Shown here piece by piece: positions 7,625-17,830 of a DNA stretch of 64,000 nt (positions within the stretch are counted from its first letter, which is position 1; each line of letters begins with the position of its first letter). The notes below the pieces were generated by a model. It was not told the origin of the DNA. It did no database searches and saw nothing but the letters and a program-made list of their open reading frames with translations. The translations under genes were made by a program, and so were the position numbers. The stretch spans positions 1 through 64,000 of the forward strand of contig JAIBAI010000006.1 in assembly GCA_019695235.1 (NCBI GenBank). Direction: 5' to 3'. Source of the DNA: Bacteroidia bacterium. Lineage in GTDB: Bacteria; Bacteroidota; Bacteroidia; M30B66.

Positions 7625-8098
7625 GTGACGAACTACATCGGAGAATATGCCTGTAAGGTTGATTCCAAAGGGCGCGTGATGATGCCAGCCGGGCTGCTGA
7701 AGCAGTTCCCTGCTGACCTTCGCGAGCGCTTTGTGATTAATCGCAGCATCTTTCAACGCTGCCTTGTGTTGTACCCGATGGATTTGTGGAATGAAACGGC
7801 TGGTGATCTTTCAAAGCTCAACCGGTTTAACCGCGACAATGATGCCTTTATCAGGCAGTTTACCAATGGTGCGTTTGGCGTGGATGTAGATGCAACTAAT
7901 CGCATACTACTGCCCAAACGGTTATTGGATTACGCTACGATTAAGTCTGATTTAGTGATGGTAGCCAATCTTAACAAAATTGAGATCTGGTCTGCTGAAA
8001 GTTATGATTCTGTGACTGGTTCTTATGATCCTGACAGCTTCGCACAGCTTGCCGAGAAAGTGATGGGCAACCTGGGTAATTCTGGTCTTGACTTATGA
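7625..8098 (+). CDS. mraZ: Transcriptional regulator MraZ
   Basis: A 157-residue MraZ, the DNA-binding regulator at the head of division and cell-wall operons. Two AbrB-like half domains are visible: G-E-Y-A-C-K-V-D-S-K-G-R-V-M-M-P near the N-terminus and G-V-D-V-D-A-T-N-R-I-L-L-P around residues 79-91. The usual second D-x-x-G-R is D-A-T-N-R here. I chose the GTG at 7625 because family members begin just before the G-E-Y motif. A GTG at 7559 would add 22 unrelated residues and overlap the operator. The 3' end overlaps rsmH by four bases (ATGA). Confidence 0.93.
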   Translation: MTNYIGEYACKVDSKGRVMMPAGLLKQFPADLRERFVINRSIFQRCLVLYPMDLWNETAGDLSKLNRFNRDNDAFIRQFTNGAFGVDVDATNRILLPKRLLDYATIKSDLVMVANLNKIEIWSAESYDSVTGSYDPDSFAQLAEKVMGNLGNSGLDL

Positions 8099-9000
8099 GC
8101 TATCACACACCCGTTCTTTTACATACTTGTGTAGACGCGCTGGAGATTAAACCATCCGGAACCTACGTAGATGCCACCTTCGGCGGCGGAGGTCATAGCA
8201 GGGAGATTTTAAACCGTCTGGGACCTGAGGGAAGGCTGTTTGCCTTTGATCAGGATCCCGATGCTGCAAACAATGTTCCCAATGACCCACGCCTGGTCTT
8301 TGTTCCTCAGAACTTCAGGTTCATGAAAAATTTTCTGAGGCTATACAAAGCAATTCCGGTAGACGGCATTCTTGCTGATTTGGGAGTTTCAAGCCACCAG
8401 TTCGACAAAGCTGAACGCGGCTTTTCTACCCGGTTTGAAGCGAAGCTTGATATGCGCATGAACCCCCTTCAGGGGCAAAGTGCACTTGAGTGGTTGAATG
8501 AAGCAGACGAGCTTAGTCTGAAGCACGTATTTAAAACCTTTGGTGAGATCAGAGAAGCGGGAAGGTTGGCCAGAATAGTGATGCAGCAAAGAGTTGGCAA
8601 GGGCCTCCAGAGTACCGGTGACCTCTTGAAAATCATCACTCCTTTGGCAAAAAGAGGGCAGGAAATGCAAATGGCAGCTCAGGTGTTCCAGGCCATTCGC
8701 ATCCAGGTAAATCAGGAGCTTGAAGCTTTGGCTGAGTTGCTCCTTCAGACGCCTGAATTGCTCAAGCCGGGTGGGCGCTTAGTGGTACTCAGTTATCACT
8801 CACTGGAAGATCGCCTGGTGAAAAATTTTATCCGTAGCGGGAAATTGCAGGGAGAAGCAGAAAAAGACCTCTTCGGGAATACACAGGAGCCACTAAAGGC
8901 TGTTAACAGGAAGCCACTGCGGCCTACGGCAGAAGAAATTGAACAAAACAACCGGGCAAGAAGCGCTATTCTGCGGATTGCTCAAAGAAACATACAATGA
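8095..9000 (+). CDS. rsmH: 16S rRNA (cytosine-1402-N4)-methyltransferase RsmH
   Basis: A 301-residue RsmH (MraW), an S-adenosylmethionine enzyme that methylates N4 of C1402 in 16S rRNA. Characteristic motifs: Y-H-T-P-V-L-L at the start, V-D-A-T-F-G-G-G-G-H-S (SAM loop) near residues 23-33, A-D-L-G-V-S-S-H-Q-F-D, and L-V-V-L-S-Y-H-S-L-E-D-R-L-V-K near the C-terminal third, ending in N-x-R-A-R-S-A-I-L-R. Full length and intact. It overlaps mraZ and the ftsL-like gene by four bases at either end. Confidence 0.96.
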   Translation: MSYHTPVLLHTCVDALEIKPSGTYVDATFGGGGHSREILNRLGPEGRLFAFDQDPDAANNVPNDPRLVFVPQNFRFMKNFLRLYKAIPVDGILADLGVSSHQFDKAERGFSTRFEAKLDMRMNPLQGQSALEWLNEADELSLKHVFKTFGEIREAGRLARIVMQQRVGKGLQSTGDLLKIITPLAKRGQEMQMAAQVFQAIRIQVNQELEALAELLLQTPELLKPGGRLVVLSYHSLEDRLVKNFIRSGKLQGEAEKDLFGNTQEPLKAVNRKPLRPTAEEIEQNNRARSAILRIAQRNIQ

Positions 9001-9389
9001 ATAATTTTAAGAAGAAAGAAACAAAAAAAGAAGTACCATCCGGCGCTGAATCCAGGCCTGGGCGGATTATGAGTGCCCTCATAGCTACCCTCGATGGCAG
9101 TTTCTTGTCGCGAAGTATAGGCTTCAATAATATGTTGTTCGGCTTCTTTTGTTTCATACTGGGCCTGGCTTACATCGCAAATTCATACCAGTCGGAAAAT
9201 AATGTCAGGAGAACCTATAAGATTGCTGAAGAGCTTAAAGAATTGCGTAGTGAATATGTAAGTCTGAAATCAGAACTGATGTTCCATTCAAACCAAAGCG
9301 AAGTGGCGAAGATTGCTGCTCCCATAGGCTTGCACGAATCAAAGGAACCTCCGTTTAAACTTTTTGCACAAGCCCCGGAAACAAAGTAA
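8997..9389 (+). CDS. ftsL: FtsL-like division protein
   Basis: A 130-residue bitopic protein in the ftsL position between rsmH and ftsI. A charged cytoplasmic tail (about residues 1-43) is followed by one transmembrane helix (about 44-64) and a short periplasmic coiled coil (about 68-100: R-T-Y-K-I-A-E-E-L-K-E-L-R-S-E-Y-V-S-L-K-S-E-L). A G-L-H-E-S-x-x-P-P motif near the end is typical of the Bacteroidota FtsL-like family. FtsL forms the FtsQBL scaffold that activates FtsW and FtsI. Its ATG overlaps the rsmH stop by four bases. Confidence 0.87.
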   Translation: MNNFKKKETKKEVPSGAESRPGRIMSALIATLDGSFLSRSIGFNNMLFGFFCFILGLAYIANSYQSENNVRRTYKIAEELKELRSEYVSLKSELMFHSNQSEVAKIAAPIGLHESKEPPFKLFAQAPETK

Positions 9390-9393
9390 GCCC

Positions 9394-11493
9394 TTGGAAA
9401 CTCAAAAAGACATAGTAAAACGCCTCAGGATAGTATACCTGTTCGCCTGTCTTTTGGCCTTAATTATCATGGGCCGGGCAATTTCTATTGGCGTTTTTCA
9501 AAGAGATTACTGGATTGCTCTGAAAGAGAAAAATATCTTCAAAACCTTTGATGTTGAAGCTGTCAGGGGCAATATTATTTCTTCCGACGGAAGCCTTTTG
9601 GCAATGTCAGTACCAATTTATACCGTAAGGATGGACCTGAAGGCTATCGCGGTGCGTGATAGTTTTCAGAAAAAGGTTGATTCACTGGCTTTACGCCTTT
9701 CGCAAATTCTTCCAGAGAAATCAAAGGAAACCTGGAAACGGGAGTTACGGAAAGCATACGCACAAAAAAGCACCTGGTTTTTAATTGCAAATAATATTGA
9801 GTTCTCGACCCTTCAGCAAATTCGTACCTGTCCGATTTTACGCTACGGACGCTACAAGGGTGGCCGAATAGAAGAAGTGAAAACACGACGTGAAATGCCT
9901 TTCAGGTCATTAGCAGAACGCACCCTCGGCAGGTATCGGGAAGGCATAAAACCGGTAGGAATTGAAGGTGCCTTTAATGATCAGCTGAAAGGGGTCAACG
10001 GGAAACAGTTGATGCGAAAAATATCTGGTGGTATCTGGCGGCCTGTGGAGGAAGAAGCACAGGTTGAAGCACGAAACGGAGATGATATTATTACTACCAT
10101 TGACGTAAGCCTGCAGGATGTGGCCGAGGCGGAGTTGCGCCGACAGCTGGAAGCGCACAAAGCCGAATATGGCTGTGTGGTTCTGATGGAGGTTGAAACA
10201 GGCTATATCAAAGCCATTGCTAATCTGGGAAGAAGCGGCGATAGTAGCTATGCTGAAATATACAACTATGCGCTGGGTACCCGTACCGAACCTGGGTCAA
10301 CCTATAAATTAGCCAGCCTGATGGCAGCCTTTGAAGATGGGCTTGCATCACCTACTGATATTTGGGATACCAAAAATGGAGTGGTGCTGTTTGGAGGCAA
10401 AGAAATGATTGATTCTAAAAAGGGTGGTTATGGTAAAATTGACCTGAAAACTGCATTTGAAGAGTCATCAAATACTGCCATATCACAGGCAGTAAATAGA
10501 GCTTATCAGAGCCATCCGGAAAAATTCATCAAGCGGCTAAAGCAATTCCACCTGCACGAAACTGTACAAACAGATTTACCGGGCGAAGAGGCACCTAAAA
10601 TGCCAGAACCGGAAAAGATGAAGCTGAACAGAACCTCTGTACCCTGGCTCTCTATTGGGTATGAAACAGCCATCACACCATTGCAACTGCTCACATTTTT
10701 TAACGCAGTTGCCAATGATGGAAAAATGATGAAACCTCAGTTTGTTCAGGAGATAAGAAGGGGTAATCAGGTAGTTAAGCGTTTTGACCCAATTGTAATT
10801 GATCCGGCAATCTGCTCAAAAGCTACCATTGAGAAAGTGAAACCTATGCTTGAAGGCGTTGTAAGCAGGGGTACTGCTACGCGTTTAAAATCTGATTTCT
10901 ACCAAATTGCAGGTAAAACTGGTACTGCCCAGGTTTACGTTGCAAAAGATGGGTACAAAAGTCAGAAATACCAGGCAAGTTTTGCCGGTTACTTCCCGGC
11001 AGATGACCCTAAATACAGCTGTATTGTAGTGATATTTGACCCTACGGCAGGTGATTATTATGGATCAAAAGTTGCAGCCCCCGTGTTCAAGGAAGTGGCT
11101 GATAAAGTTTATGCCAAAAGCCTTGAAATACATAGCGAAGGCATCGCAGAGGGAAAGACGGAATTGCCAGCGAGAAACATTCGTGTTGGAGCAGGTTTTG
11201 CCCCACAATTTGATTTGGTAGCCTCAAGGCTTGGCCTCAGTGTGAATGCTGATGGCGATGCCTCCTGGGTGAATGCAAAAAAAGAGAATAAATCATTGAA
11301 AACGCAGTCGTTGAAGATGGCAGCGGGCCTGATTCCGGATGTTACCGGCATGGGTCTGAAAGACGCATTGTATTTATTAGAAAATGCCGGTCTCAGGGTT
11401 ACCTGTTATGGCAAAGGTTTGGTGAAGAAACAAAGCTTGCCGCCAGGTACAAAAATTCAGAAAAACAGCCACATCATTATTGAACTTACCTAA
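9394..11493 (+). CDS. ftsI: Penicillin-binding transpeptidase FtsI (PBP3) with PASTA domain
   Basis: A 699-residue monofunctional class B PBP that cross-links septal peptidoglycan. One N-terminal transmembrane helix (about residues 12-32) is followed by a dimerisation/pedestal region and a transpeptidase domain. The active-site motifs are S-T-Y-K (Ser302), S-S-N and K-T-G-T. One PASTA domain forms the last 55 or so residues (L-I-P-D-V-T-G-M-G-L-K-D-A). I chose the TTG at 9394, five bases after the ftsL stop, because M-E-T-Q-K-D-I-V-K-R-L matches the usual N-terminus. A TTG at 9364 would add 10 residues and overlap ftsL. Confidence 0.93.
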   Translation: METQKDIVKRLRIVYLFACLLALIIMGRAISIGVFQRDYWIALKEKNIFKTFDVEAVRGNIISSDGSLLAMSVPIYTVRMDLKAIAVRDSFQKKVDSLALRLSQILPEKSKETWKRELRKAYAQKSTWFLIANNIEFSTLQQIRTCPILRYGRYKGGRIEEVKTRREMPFRSLAERTLGRYREGIKPVGIEGAFNDQLKGVNGKQLMRKISGGIWRPVEEEAQVEARNGDDIITTIDVSLQDVAEAELRRQLEAHKAEYGCVVLMEVETGYIKAIANLGRSGDSSYAEIYNYALGTRTEPGSTYKLASLMAAFEDGLASPTDIWDTKNGVVLFGGKEMIDSKKGGYGKIDLKTAFEESSNTAISQAVNRAYQSHPEKFIKRLKQFHLHETVQTDLPGEEAPKMPEPEKMKLNRTSVPWLSIGYETAITPLQLLTFFNAVANDGKMMKPQFVQEIRRGNQVVKRFDPIVIDPAICSKATIEKVKPMLEGVVSRGTATRLKSDFYQIAGKTGTAQVYVAKDGYKSQKYQASFAGYFPADDPKYSCIVVIFDPTAGDYYGSKVAAPVFKEVADKVYAKSLEIHSEGIAEGKTELPARNIRVGAGFAPQFDLVASRLGLSVNADGDASWVNAKKENKSLKTQSLKMAAGLIPDVTGMGLKDALYLLENAGLRVTCYGKGLVKKQSLPPGTKIQKNSHIIIELT

Positions 11494-11494
11494 A

Positions 11495-12979
11495 ATGCAT
11501 CTTCTAAAGGATATCTTATATAAATCGGGAGCTGTTGAGCTGAAAGGGTCAACAAATATGGCAATTGCCAGCGTAACTGCTGACTCCAGAAAGGTGCAGA
11601 AGAACGGGCTATTTGTGGCTGTGAAAGGTACCCAAAGCGACGGTCATCAGTTTATTGATAAAGCATGTGAGGCAGGAGCCGTTGCTGTTGTGTGTGAGCA
11701 ATTTCCTGAAAAATTAACTGAAGGGTGTACCTATGTACTGGTGAAAGACAGCGCCTTTGCCCTGGGGATTATCGCATCAAATTTCTTTGAAAATCCTTCC
11801 GAAAAATTAAGGCTTGTAGGGGTAACAGGAACCAATGGAAAAACAACCATTGCAACGCTTTTGTTTGAGTTGTTCAGGTCTATGAATTACAGCTGTGGCC
11901 TTATTTCAACAGTAAAAAACCAGATTGACAATTTAACAATTACTGCAAGCCACACAACACCTGATGCAGTACAACTTCAGCAATTATTAGCCCAGATGGT
12001 CAAGGCTGGTTGCTCCTATGTTTTCATGGAGGTAAGTTCTCATGCAGCTGAACAGCAACGTATTGCTGGAGTTGATTTTGTGCTTGGGATTTTTACAAAT
12101 ATTACCCATGACCATCTCGACTACCATGGTACTTTTGAGAATTACCTTTTGGCAAAACAAAAGTTCTTTAATCAACTGTCGCCGCTTGCAAATGTTCTTG
12201 TAAACCGTGATGATGCAAATGCTTTAAAAATCACAGAAAATACGAAGGCAAAGGTACATACCTACGGACTAAGTCCTGGGGCTGATTATCATTGTAAGGT
12301 AGTTGAGAAACAACTCAATGGAATGCTGCTGCGCATGGAAGGGGCGGATCTGGGAGATGGCATTGATCTGTGGTCATCTCTTATAGGTAATTTTAACGCT
12401 TCAAACCTTGTGGCCGTTTTCGGAGCCGCAAGCATATTATCACATGATGATAGTGTACATATTTTAACAAAAATCAGCAATCTGCATAGTGTTGAAGGCC
12501 GTTTTCAGTATTTACGTTCTGCTAATGGCGTTACTGCAATTATTGACTATGCCCATACACCTGATGCTTTAAAAAATGTACTGGATACGATTCGCGATAT
12601 ACGCACTGGTAATGAACAGGTAATTACGCTGATTGGTTGTGGAGGCGACCGTGATAACGCCAAACGGCCTGAAATGGCACGCATCGCTGTTGAGTTAAGT
12701 GACCGTGTAGTGCTCACCTCTGACAACCCCCGCTCTGAAGACCCGGAAGCAATCATCCAACAAATGAAAAGCGGAGTAGGAGGGCAGAATTTCAAAAAAG
12801 TACTCAGCATCACTGATAGAAGAGAAGCAATTCGAACGGCATTTGCACTAGCGAATAAGGGTGACATCATTCTAATCGCCGGAAAAGGCCATGAGAAATA
12901 CCAGGAAATTAAAGGAGTGAAATATCCTTTTGATGATCTGGAAGAAGTAAGACAAACCTTTAATACCGCAAGCAACTGA
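11495..12979 (+). CDS. murE: UDP-MurNAc-tripeptide synthetase MurE
   Basis: A 494-residue Mur ligase that adds the third residue of the stem peptide. The ATP loop [10 protein letters not shown] and the Mur-ligase central motifs ([15 protein letters not shown]) are present. The specificity motif D-N-P-R at residues 410-413 indicates meso-diaminopimelate as the added amino acid, as is standard in Bacteroidota. The ATG at 11495 lies one base after the ftsI stop. A TTG 15 bases upstream would overlap ftsI. The gene end overlaps the mraY start by one base. Unlike in E. coli, murF does not follow. Confidence 0.96.
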   Translation: MHLLKDILYKSGAVELKGSTNMAIASVTADSRKVQKNGLFVAVKGTQSDGHQFIDKACEAGAVAVVCEQFPEKLTEGCTYVLVKDSAFALGIIASNFFENPSEKLRLVGVTGTNGKTTIATLLFELFRSMNYSCGLISTVKNQIDNLTITASHTTPDAVQLQQLLAQMVKAGCSYVFMEVSSHAAEQQRIAGVDFVLGIFTNITHDHLDYHGTFENYLLAKQKFFNQLSPLANVLVNRDDANALKITENTKAKVHTYGLSPGADYHCKVVEKQLNGMLLRMEGADLGDGIDLWSSLIGNFNASNLVAVFGAASILSHDDSVHILTKISNLHSVEGRFQYLRSANGVTAIIDYAHTPDALKNVLDTIRDIRTGNEQVITLIGCGGDRDNAKRPEMARIAVELSDRVVLTSDNPRSEDPEAIIQQMKSGVGGQNFKKVLSITDRREAIRTAFALANKGDIILIAGKGHEKYQEIKGVKYPFDDLEEVRQTFNTASN

Positions 12980-14241
12980 TGTTGTACTATCTCTTTACAT
13001 GGCTCGACAGCCAGTTTGATATTCCGGGAGCAGGGCTGTTTCATTTTATTTCATTCAGAGCTGCGGCGGCACTGATTCTTTCACTAATTATTTCATTGGT
13101 GTTTGGTAAGCGTATCATCAAACTTTTACAAAAAAAGCTGGTGGGCGAAACCATCCGTGATCTGGGTCTGGCAGGGCAACTCAGCAAACAGGGAACTCCT
13201 ACTATGGGTGGGTTGATTATTCTTGCATGTATCCTGATACCTACCTTGCTTTTGGCAAGACTTGAAAATATTTACATTATCATTTTGCTAATCAGTACAG
13301 TATGGTTGGGCCTGATAGGTTTCCTTGACGATTATATCAAGGTGTTTAAAAAGAATAAGGAAGGTTTGGCCGGAAAATCAAAGGTAATAGGCCAAATTGG
13401 TATCGGACTGCTGGTGGGGGTGGTTTTGTTTTTCCACCCTGATGTAACCATGCGAAGAGAAATTGTAAACAAAACCACATCCGGGGCAAGTGTTGAAGAA
13501 GCGCATTTAAGCGCTGAGGGTAAAAGCGTTCAGGCGAGCAAAGCAAAATTTGTAGATGTACAGCTACCAATCACCACTATTCCGTTTGTAAAAAATCATG
13601 AATTCAATTACTCGAAATTACTTGTATTCTTAGGCGAAGGGTATGAGAAATGGTCGTGGCTGATATACATCACCGTGGTGATTTTTATCATTACAGCGGT
13701 ATCTAACGGTGCAAATATGACCGACGGACTGGATGGACTTGCTGCCGGAACTACAGCTATCATAGGATTTGTGCTGGCTATTTTCGCCTATGTATCAGGC
13801 AATGTGATTTTTGCTGATTACCTCAACATCATGTACATCCCGAATTCAGGTGAAGTGGTTGTGTATATGAGCGCATTTATCGGAGCCTGTGTTGGATTTC
13901 TCTGGTTTAACTCTTTTCCGGCTCAAGTGTTTATGGGCGATACCGGCAGCCTCTCATTGGGCGGCATTGTAGCTGTAGTAGCTATTGTTCTCCGGAAAGA
14001 ATTACTGATACCTATTTTCTGTGGCATTTACTTGGTTGAGAACCTTAGTGTGATGTTACAGGTGGGTTACTTCAAGTACACACGAAAGCGTTTTGGAGAA
14101 GGTAGAAGAATTTTCAAAATGGCCCCACTTCACCACCATTACCAAAAAATGGGTTTCCACGAAGCGAAAATCGTTTCTCGCTTCTGGATTGTTGGGGTTG
14201 CTCTGGCCGTATTAACAATGGTTACACTGAAACTAAGATAA
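12979..14241 (+). CDS. mraY: Phospho-MurNAc-pentapeptide transferase MraY
   Basis: A 420-residue polytopic membrane enzyme that transfers phospho-MurNAc-pentapeptide to undecaprenyl phosphate to make lipid I. Family motifs are intact: G-F-L-D-D-Y-I-K (Asp pair), N[12 protein letters not shown], [12 protein letters not shown] and the A-P-L-H-H-H-Y loop. It is longer than the roughly 360-residue proteobacterial enzyme because of a hydrophilic insertion at about residues 155-200, between membrane segments, a feature I associate with Bacteroidota MraY. The start (ATG) overlaps the murE stop by one base. Confidence 0.96.
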   Translation: MLYYLFTWLDSQFDIPGAGLFHFISFRAAAALILSLIISLVFGKRIIKLLQKKLVGETIRDLGLAGQLSKQGTPTMGGLIILACILIPTLLLARLENIYIIILLISTVWLGLIGFLDDYIKVFKKNKEGLAGKSKVIGQIGIGLLVGVVLFFHPDVTMRREIVNKTTSGASVEEAHLSAEGKSVQASKAKFVDVQLPITTIPFVKNHEFNYSKLLVFLGEGYEKWSWLIYITVVIFIITAVSNGANMTDGLDGLAAGTTAIIGFVLAIFAYVSGNVIFADYLNIMYIPNSGEVVVYMSAFIGACVGFLWFNSFPAQVFMGDTGSLSLGGIVAVVAIVLRKELLIPIFCGIYLVENLSVMLQVGYFKYTRKRFGEGRRIFKMAPLHHHYQKMGFHEAKIVSRFWIVGVALAVLTMVTLKLR

Positions 14242-15587
14242 TGTCAGAGGCGGGAAGACATATCGTTATACTTGGCGCTGCTGAAAGCGGTGTTGGTGCG
14301 GCTGTACTTGCAAAAAAGTATGGTTGGAAGGTATTTGTTTCTGATCAGGCCAAAATCAAAGCGCCTTTTAAACAAAGGCTGCAAGATGAAAGTATTGCTT
14401 TTGAAGAAGAACGACATACAACCGGGCAAATCATGAAAGCTGATTTGATTGTAAAAAGCCCGGGTATTTCTGAAAAGGCTCCACTTATTTTAGAAGCAAT
14501 TAGTAAGGGGATTCCTGTGATTTCAGAGATTGAATTTGCTTCCCGTTATACAAATGCAAAGCTTGTTGCCATTACAGGCACCAATGGTAAAACCACAACC
14601 ACATTACTCACTTATCACATTCTGAAAAATGCGGGTCTTCATGTGGGCTTAGCAGGTAATGTTGGTAAAAGCTTTGCAATGCAGGTTGCTGAAAATAATT
14701 ATGAGGTGTATGTGCTCGAAATCAGCAGCTTCATGCTCGACGGAATGTTTGATTTCAAAGCAGATGTCGCAGTGCTCCTTAACATCACTCCCGATCATCT
14801 TGACCGTTACGGATATGAACTACAGAACTATGTGGATTCAAAATTCCGCATACTGCAAAATATGAGCAATACAGATGCTTTCATCTATTGTGACGATGAC
14901 CCGCTGATTGTAAATGAACTTCAAAAACATGGCCTTAAAGCCAAAGCATACCCCTTCTCCTTGCACCGGAAAGTTGCTGAAGGGGCTTACGTTTCCGGTG
15001 ACCATCTCAACATCATTGTAAATTCAGATCTGCTTCATATGTCAATATTCGACCTCGCCCTTCAGGGAAAACACAACCAGTACAACTCAATGGCAGCCGG
15101 TATTGCTGCCAGGGTTTTCGACATCAGAAAAGAAACGGTCAGAGAAAGCCTGGCTGATTTTGAAAACATCGAGCACAGACTCGAAGTTGTTGCTAAAGTG
15201 CATGGCATTGAGTTTATCAATGACAGCAAAGCTACCAACGTAAACTCTGCCTGGTACGCCCTTGAAAGTATGACCAATCCGGTAATTTGGATTGTCGGCG
15301 GTGTAGATAAAGGCAATGATTACAACATGCTCAAAGAGCTGGTGCATCAAAGAGTAAAGGCAATTGTATGCATGGGCAAAGACAATGTTAAAATCCATGA
15401 GGCATTCAACGAGATTGTACCGGTGATCGTGGATACGGCATCTGCTACAGAAGCAGTTAAGGCAGCTTATCAGGTGGGCAAAAAAGGAGATGTGGTTCTT
15501 CTATCACCAGCCTGTGCCAGCTTCGACTTGTTTGAGAATTACGAAGACCGCGGACGACAGTTCAAAAAGGCTGTAAGAGAACTTTAA
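14241..15587 (+). CDS. murD: UDP-MurNAc-L-alanine--D-glutamate ligase MurD
   Basis: A 448-residue Mur ligase that adds D-Glu to UDP-MurNAc-L-Ala. It has an N-terminal nucleotide-binding region (I-L-G-A-A-E-S-G-V-G-A-A), then the ATP loop [10 protein letters not shown] near residues 112-121. Also present are L-N-I-T-P-D-H-L-D-R-Y and N-D-S-K-A-T-N in the C-terminal domain. Length and motif order are normal. The ATG overlaps the mraY stop by one base, so it belongs to the same coupled series. A 10-base gap separates it from ftsW. Confidence 0.95.
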   Translation: MSEAGRHIVILGAAESGVGAAVLAKKYGWKVFVSDQAKIKAPFKQRLQDESIAFEEERHTTGQIMKADLIVKSPGISEKAPLILEAISKGIPVISEIEFASRYTNAKLVAITGTNGKTTTTLLTYHILKNAGLHVGLAGNVGKSFAMQVAENNYEVYVLEISSFMLDGMFDFKADVAVLLNITPDHLDRYGYELQNYVDSKFRILQNMSNTDAFIYCDDDPLIVNELQKHGLKAKAYPFSLHRKVAEGAYVSGDHLNIIVNSDLLHMSIFDLALQGKHNQYNSMAAGIAARVFDIRKETVRESLADFENIEHRLEVVAKVHGIEFINDSKATNVNSAWYALESMTNPVIWIVGGVDKGNDYNMLKELVHQRVKAIVCMGKDNVKIHEAFNEIVPVIVDTASATEAVKAAYQVGKKGDVVLLSPACASFDLFENYEDRGRQFKKAVREL

Positions 15588-15597
15588 TTTATAGAAG

Positions 15598-16743
15598 ATG
15601 ACATTGCCAAATATATATATCAAGGGTGACCGGATTATCTGGATAGTGGTGCTTTTGCTCTCACTGATCTCTATTTTGGCTGTGTACACTTCTTCGGGAA
15701 AACTCGCATACGCTCGTCATGACGGTAATACAGAACATTTCCTGGTGAAGCAGATCGTTCTCGTCCTTTCCGGCCTTTCGTTGATGTATGTAACCCACCT
15801 TGCGAACTATAAAATTTTCTCAAGAATAGGCCAGATCGCTTTAGTTGTTGCTGTGCCCCTGCTGATTTTAACGCTTTTTACCGGAGAAGTCAACAATGCT
15901 AGCCGTTGGTTAAGCATTCCGGTTTTTGATATTACATTTCAAACCTCCGACCTCGCCAAACTTGCGCTAATACTCTTTCTTGCACGTCAGCTTTCTCGAA
16001 AACAAGAACAAGTAAAATCATTTAAAGAAGGTTTCCTACCTCTTATGGTTCCTATTGGTACTGTATGTGTTTTAATTTTACCTGCAAATTTTTCAACGGC
16101 TGCTATCTTATTTGCCACCTCAATGGTATTGCTATATATCGGTAGGGTGAGCCTTAAATATATTGGTGCTTTAATTGGCTCAGCCTTGCTCATTTTCGCC
16201 TTATTTATCACCATAGCGCTCACAGTAAAACTACCCGGACGGATTGGTACCTGGCAGAACAGAATTGAAAGCTTCATGGATAAAGACAGCGAAGGAAATT
16301 ACCAGCCTGAAAAAGCTAAAATGGCAATTGCCAGTGGTGGTATTACCGGACTAGGAATTGGACACAGTGAGCAACGAAATTTCCTGCCCCAATCCGAATC
16401 AGATTTTATTTACGCTATCATCATTGAAGAAGGGGGGCTTATTGTTGGCGGGTTTGTCATGCTGCTTTATATGATTCTCCTCCTACGGGTAGTTAGAATG
16501 GTAAAATACAGTCCTCAGACGTATGCTACTTTCCTTGCGGTTGGATGCTGTCTTTTAATAATGTTTCAGGCAATGATTAATATGGCGGTAGCTGTAAATC
16601 TTTTCCCTGTAACAGGGCAAACACTTCCACTTGTAAGTATGGGAGGCTCTTCGATGTGGTTTACCAGTATATCCATCGGAATCATTCTGTGTGTAAGTAA
16701 ATATTGTACTCCTGATAATACCCAAACCGCCGATGCCGAATAA
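15598..16743 (+). CDS. ftsW: SEDS glycosyltransferase FtsW
   Basis: A 381-residue SEDS-family membrane protein with about ten hydrophobic segments. It polymerises lipid II at the septum together with FtsI. Recognisable signatures are the A-x-x-x-x-L-A-R-Q-L-S segment, the extracellular loop with G-H-S-E-Q-R-N-F-L-P-Q-S-E-S-D-F-I-Y-A (containing the conserved F-L-P/D-F-I region), and the C-terminal L-P-L-V-S-M-G-G-S-S. Position between murD and murG favours FtsW over RodA. Its end overlaps the murG start by 11 bases. Confidence 0.93.
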   Translation: MTLPNIYIKGDRIIWIVVLLLSLISILAVYTSSGKLAYARHDGNTEHFLVKQIVLVLSGLSLMYVTHLANYKIFSRIGQIALVVAVPLLILTLFTGEVNNASRWLSIPVFDITFQTSDLAKLALILFLARQLSRKQEQVKSFKEGFLPLMVPIGTVCVLILPANFSTAAILFATSMVLLYIGRVSLKYIGALIGSALLIFALFITIALTVKLPGRIGTWQNRIESFMDKDSEGNYQPEKAKMAIASGGITGLGIGHSEQRNFLPQSESDFIYAIIIEEGGLIVGGFVMLLYMILLLRVVRMVKYSPQTYATFLAVGCCLLIMFQAMINMAVAVNLFPVTGQTLPLVSMGGSSMWFTSISIGIILCVSKYCTPDNTQTADAE

Positions 16744-17830
16744 ATTTATCATATCAGGTGGTGGTACGGGAGGACATATCTTCCCTGCAATAGCTATTGC
16801 TAATGAAATAAAGGCAAGAGAAAAGGATGCGGAAATCCTTTTTGTTGGAGCTATTGGCCGGATGGAAATGGAGAAGGTCCCCGCTGCCGGGTATCAGATA
16901 ATAGGTTTAAATATATCCGGCTTAAAACGCTCGTTTAGTCTCTCTAATCTTGCAGTTCCATTTAAGTTGTTTCGTGCAATTTTAGAAGCATTAAAAATCC
17001 TGAAAACGTTTAAGCCTAACGTTGTTATTGGGGTAGGGGGCTATGCAAGTTCTGCAATGCTCTATGCAGCATCCCGTAAAGAAATACCAGCTTTAATTCA
17101 GGAGCAAAATTCATTCCCCGGAATTACCAATAAAAGACTTGCAGGTAAAGTGAAGAAGATTTGTGTGGCCTATGATGGGATGGAAAAATTTTTCCCCGCT
17201 GAGAAATTGGCCCAAACAGGAAATCCTGTTCGGCAGGAAATCGCATCACAGCCCGACAATAAATCACTTGCATACAAACATTTTCAGCTTGATCAGGGAA
17301 AATTTACTGTACTGGTCATTGGAGGAAGTCTTGGAGCACTTTCTATTAACCAGAGCGTTTTGAAGAACCTAAAGAAACTCCATGAAAATGGTATTCAGCT
17401 CGTTTGGCAAACAGGGGTTGGTTTTATCGAAGAAGCGCAAAAGGCCATGACCGATGCAGGTTTGCCAGGGATACACGCTTATGCATTTATTAAAGAAATG
17501 CACCTTGCTTATGCTGTTGCTGATTTGGTAGTGTCAAGAGCAGGTGCAATTGCCGTCTCTGAATTATGCATAGTAGGTAAACCTGCAATATTGATTCCTT
17601 ATCCGCATGCCGCTGAAGATCATCAGACCCACAATGCTATGGCGCTGGTAAATCAAAATGCTGCAGTATTGATAAAAGATCAAAATGCGCAAAGCCAATT
17701 GGGTGATACAATTCTTAGCCTGTATGCGGATGAACAAAAAAGAACTTCTCTGGCTCAGAATGTTTCTAAGATGGCAAAGCCAGATGCTACCGGTAAGATT
17801 GTTGACGAAATTTTCAAGTTGATCAAATGA
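16733..17830 (+). CDS. murG: Lipid II synthase MurG
   Basis: A 365-residue GT28 family enzyme that adds GlcNAc to lipid I at the inner face of the cytoplasmic membrane. The N-terminal G-G-G-T-G-G-H-I-F-P loop (about residues 9-18), V-V-I-G-V-G-G-Y-A-S and the C-terminal donor site (S-R-A-G-A-I-A-V-S-E-L, then P-Y-P-H-A-A-E-D-H-Q-x-x-N-A) are intact. The start overlaps ftsW by 11 bases and the end overlaps murC by four. Confidence 0.96.
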   Translation: MPNKFIISGGGTGGHIFPAIAIANEIKAREKDAEILFVGAIGRMEMEKVPAAGYQIIGLNISGLKRSFSLSNLAVPFKLFRAILEALKILKTFKPNVVIGVGGYASSAMLYAASRKEIPALIQEQNSFPGITNKRLAGKVKKICVAYDGMEKFFPAEKLAQTGNPVRQEIASQPDNKSLAYKHFQLDQGKFTVLVIGGSLGALSINQSVLKNLKKLHENGIQLVWQTGVGFIEEAQKAMTDAGLPGIHAYAFIKEMHLAYAVADLVVSRAGAIAVSELCIVGKPAILIPYPHAAEDHQTHNAMALVNQNAAVLIKDQNAQSQLGDTILSLYADEQKRTSLAQNVSKMAKPDATGKIVDEIFKLIK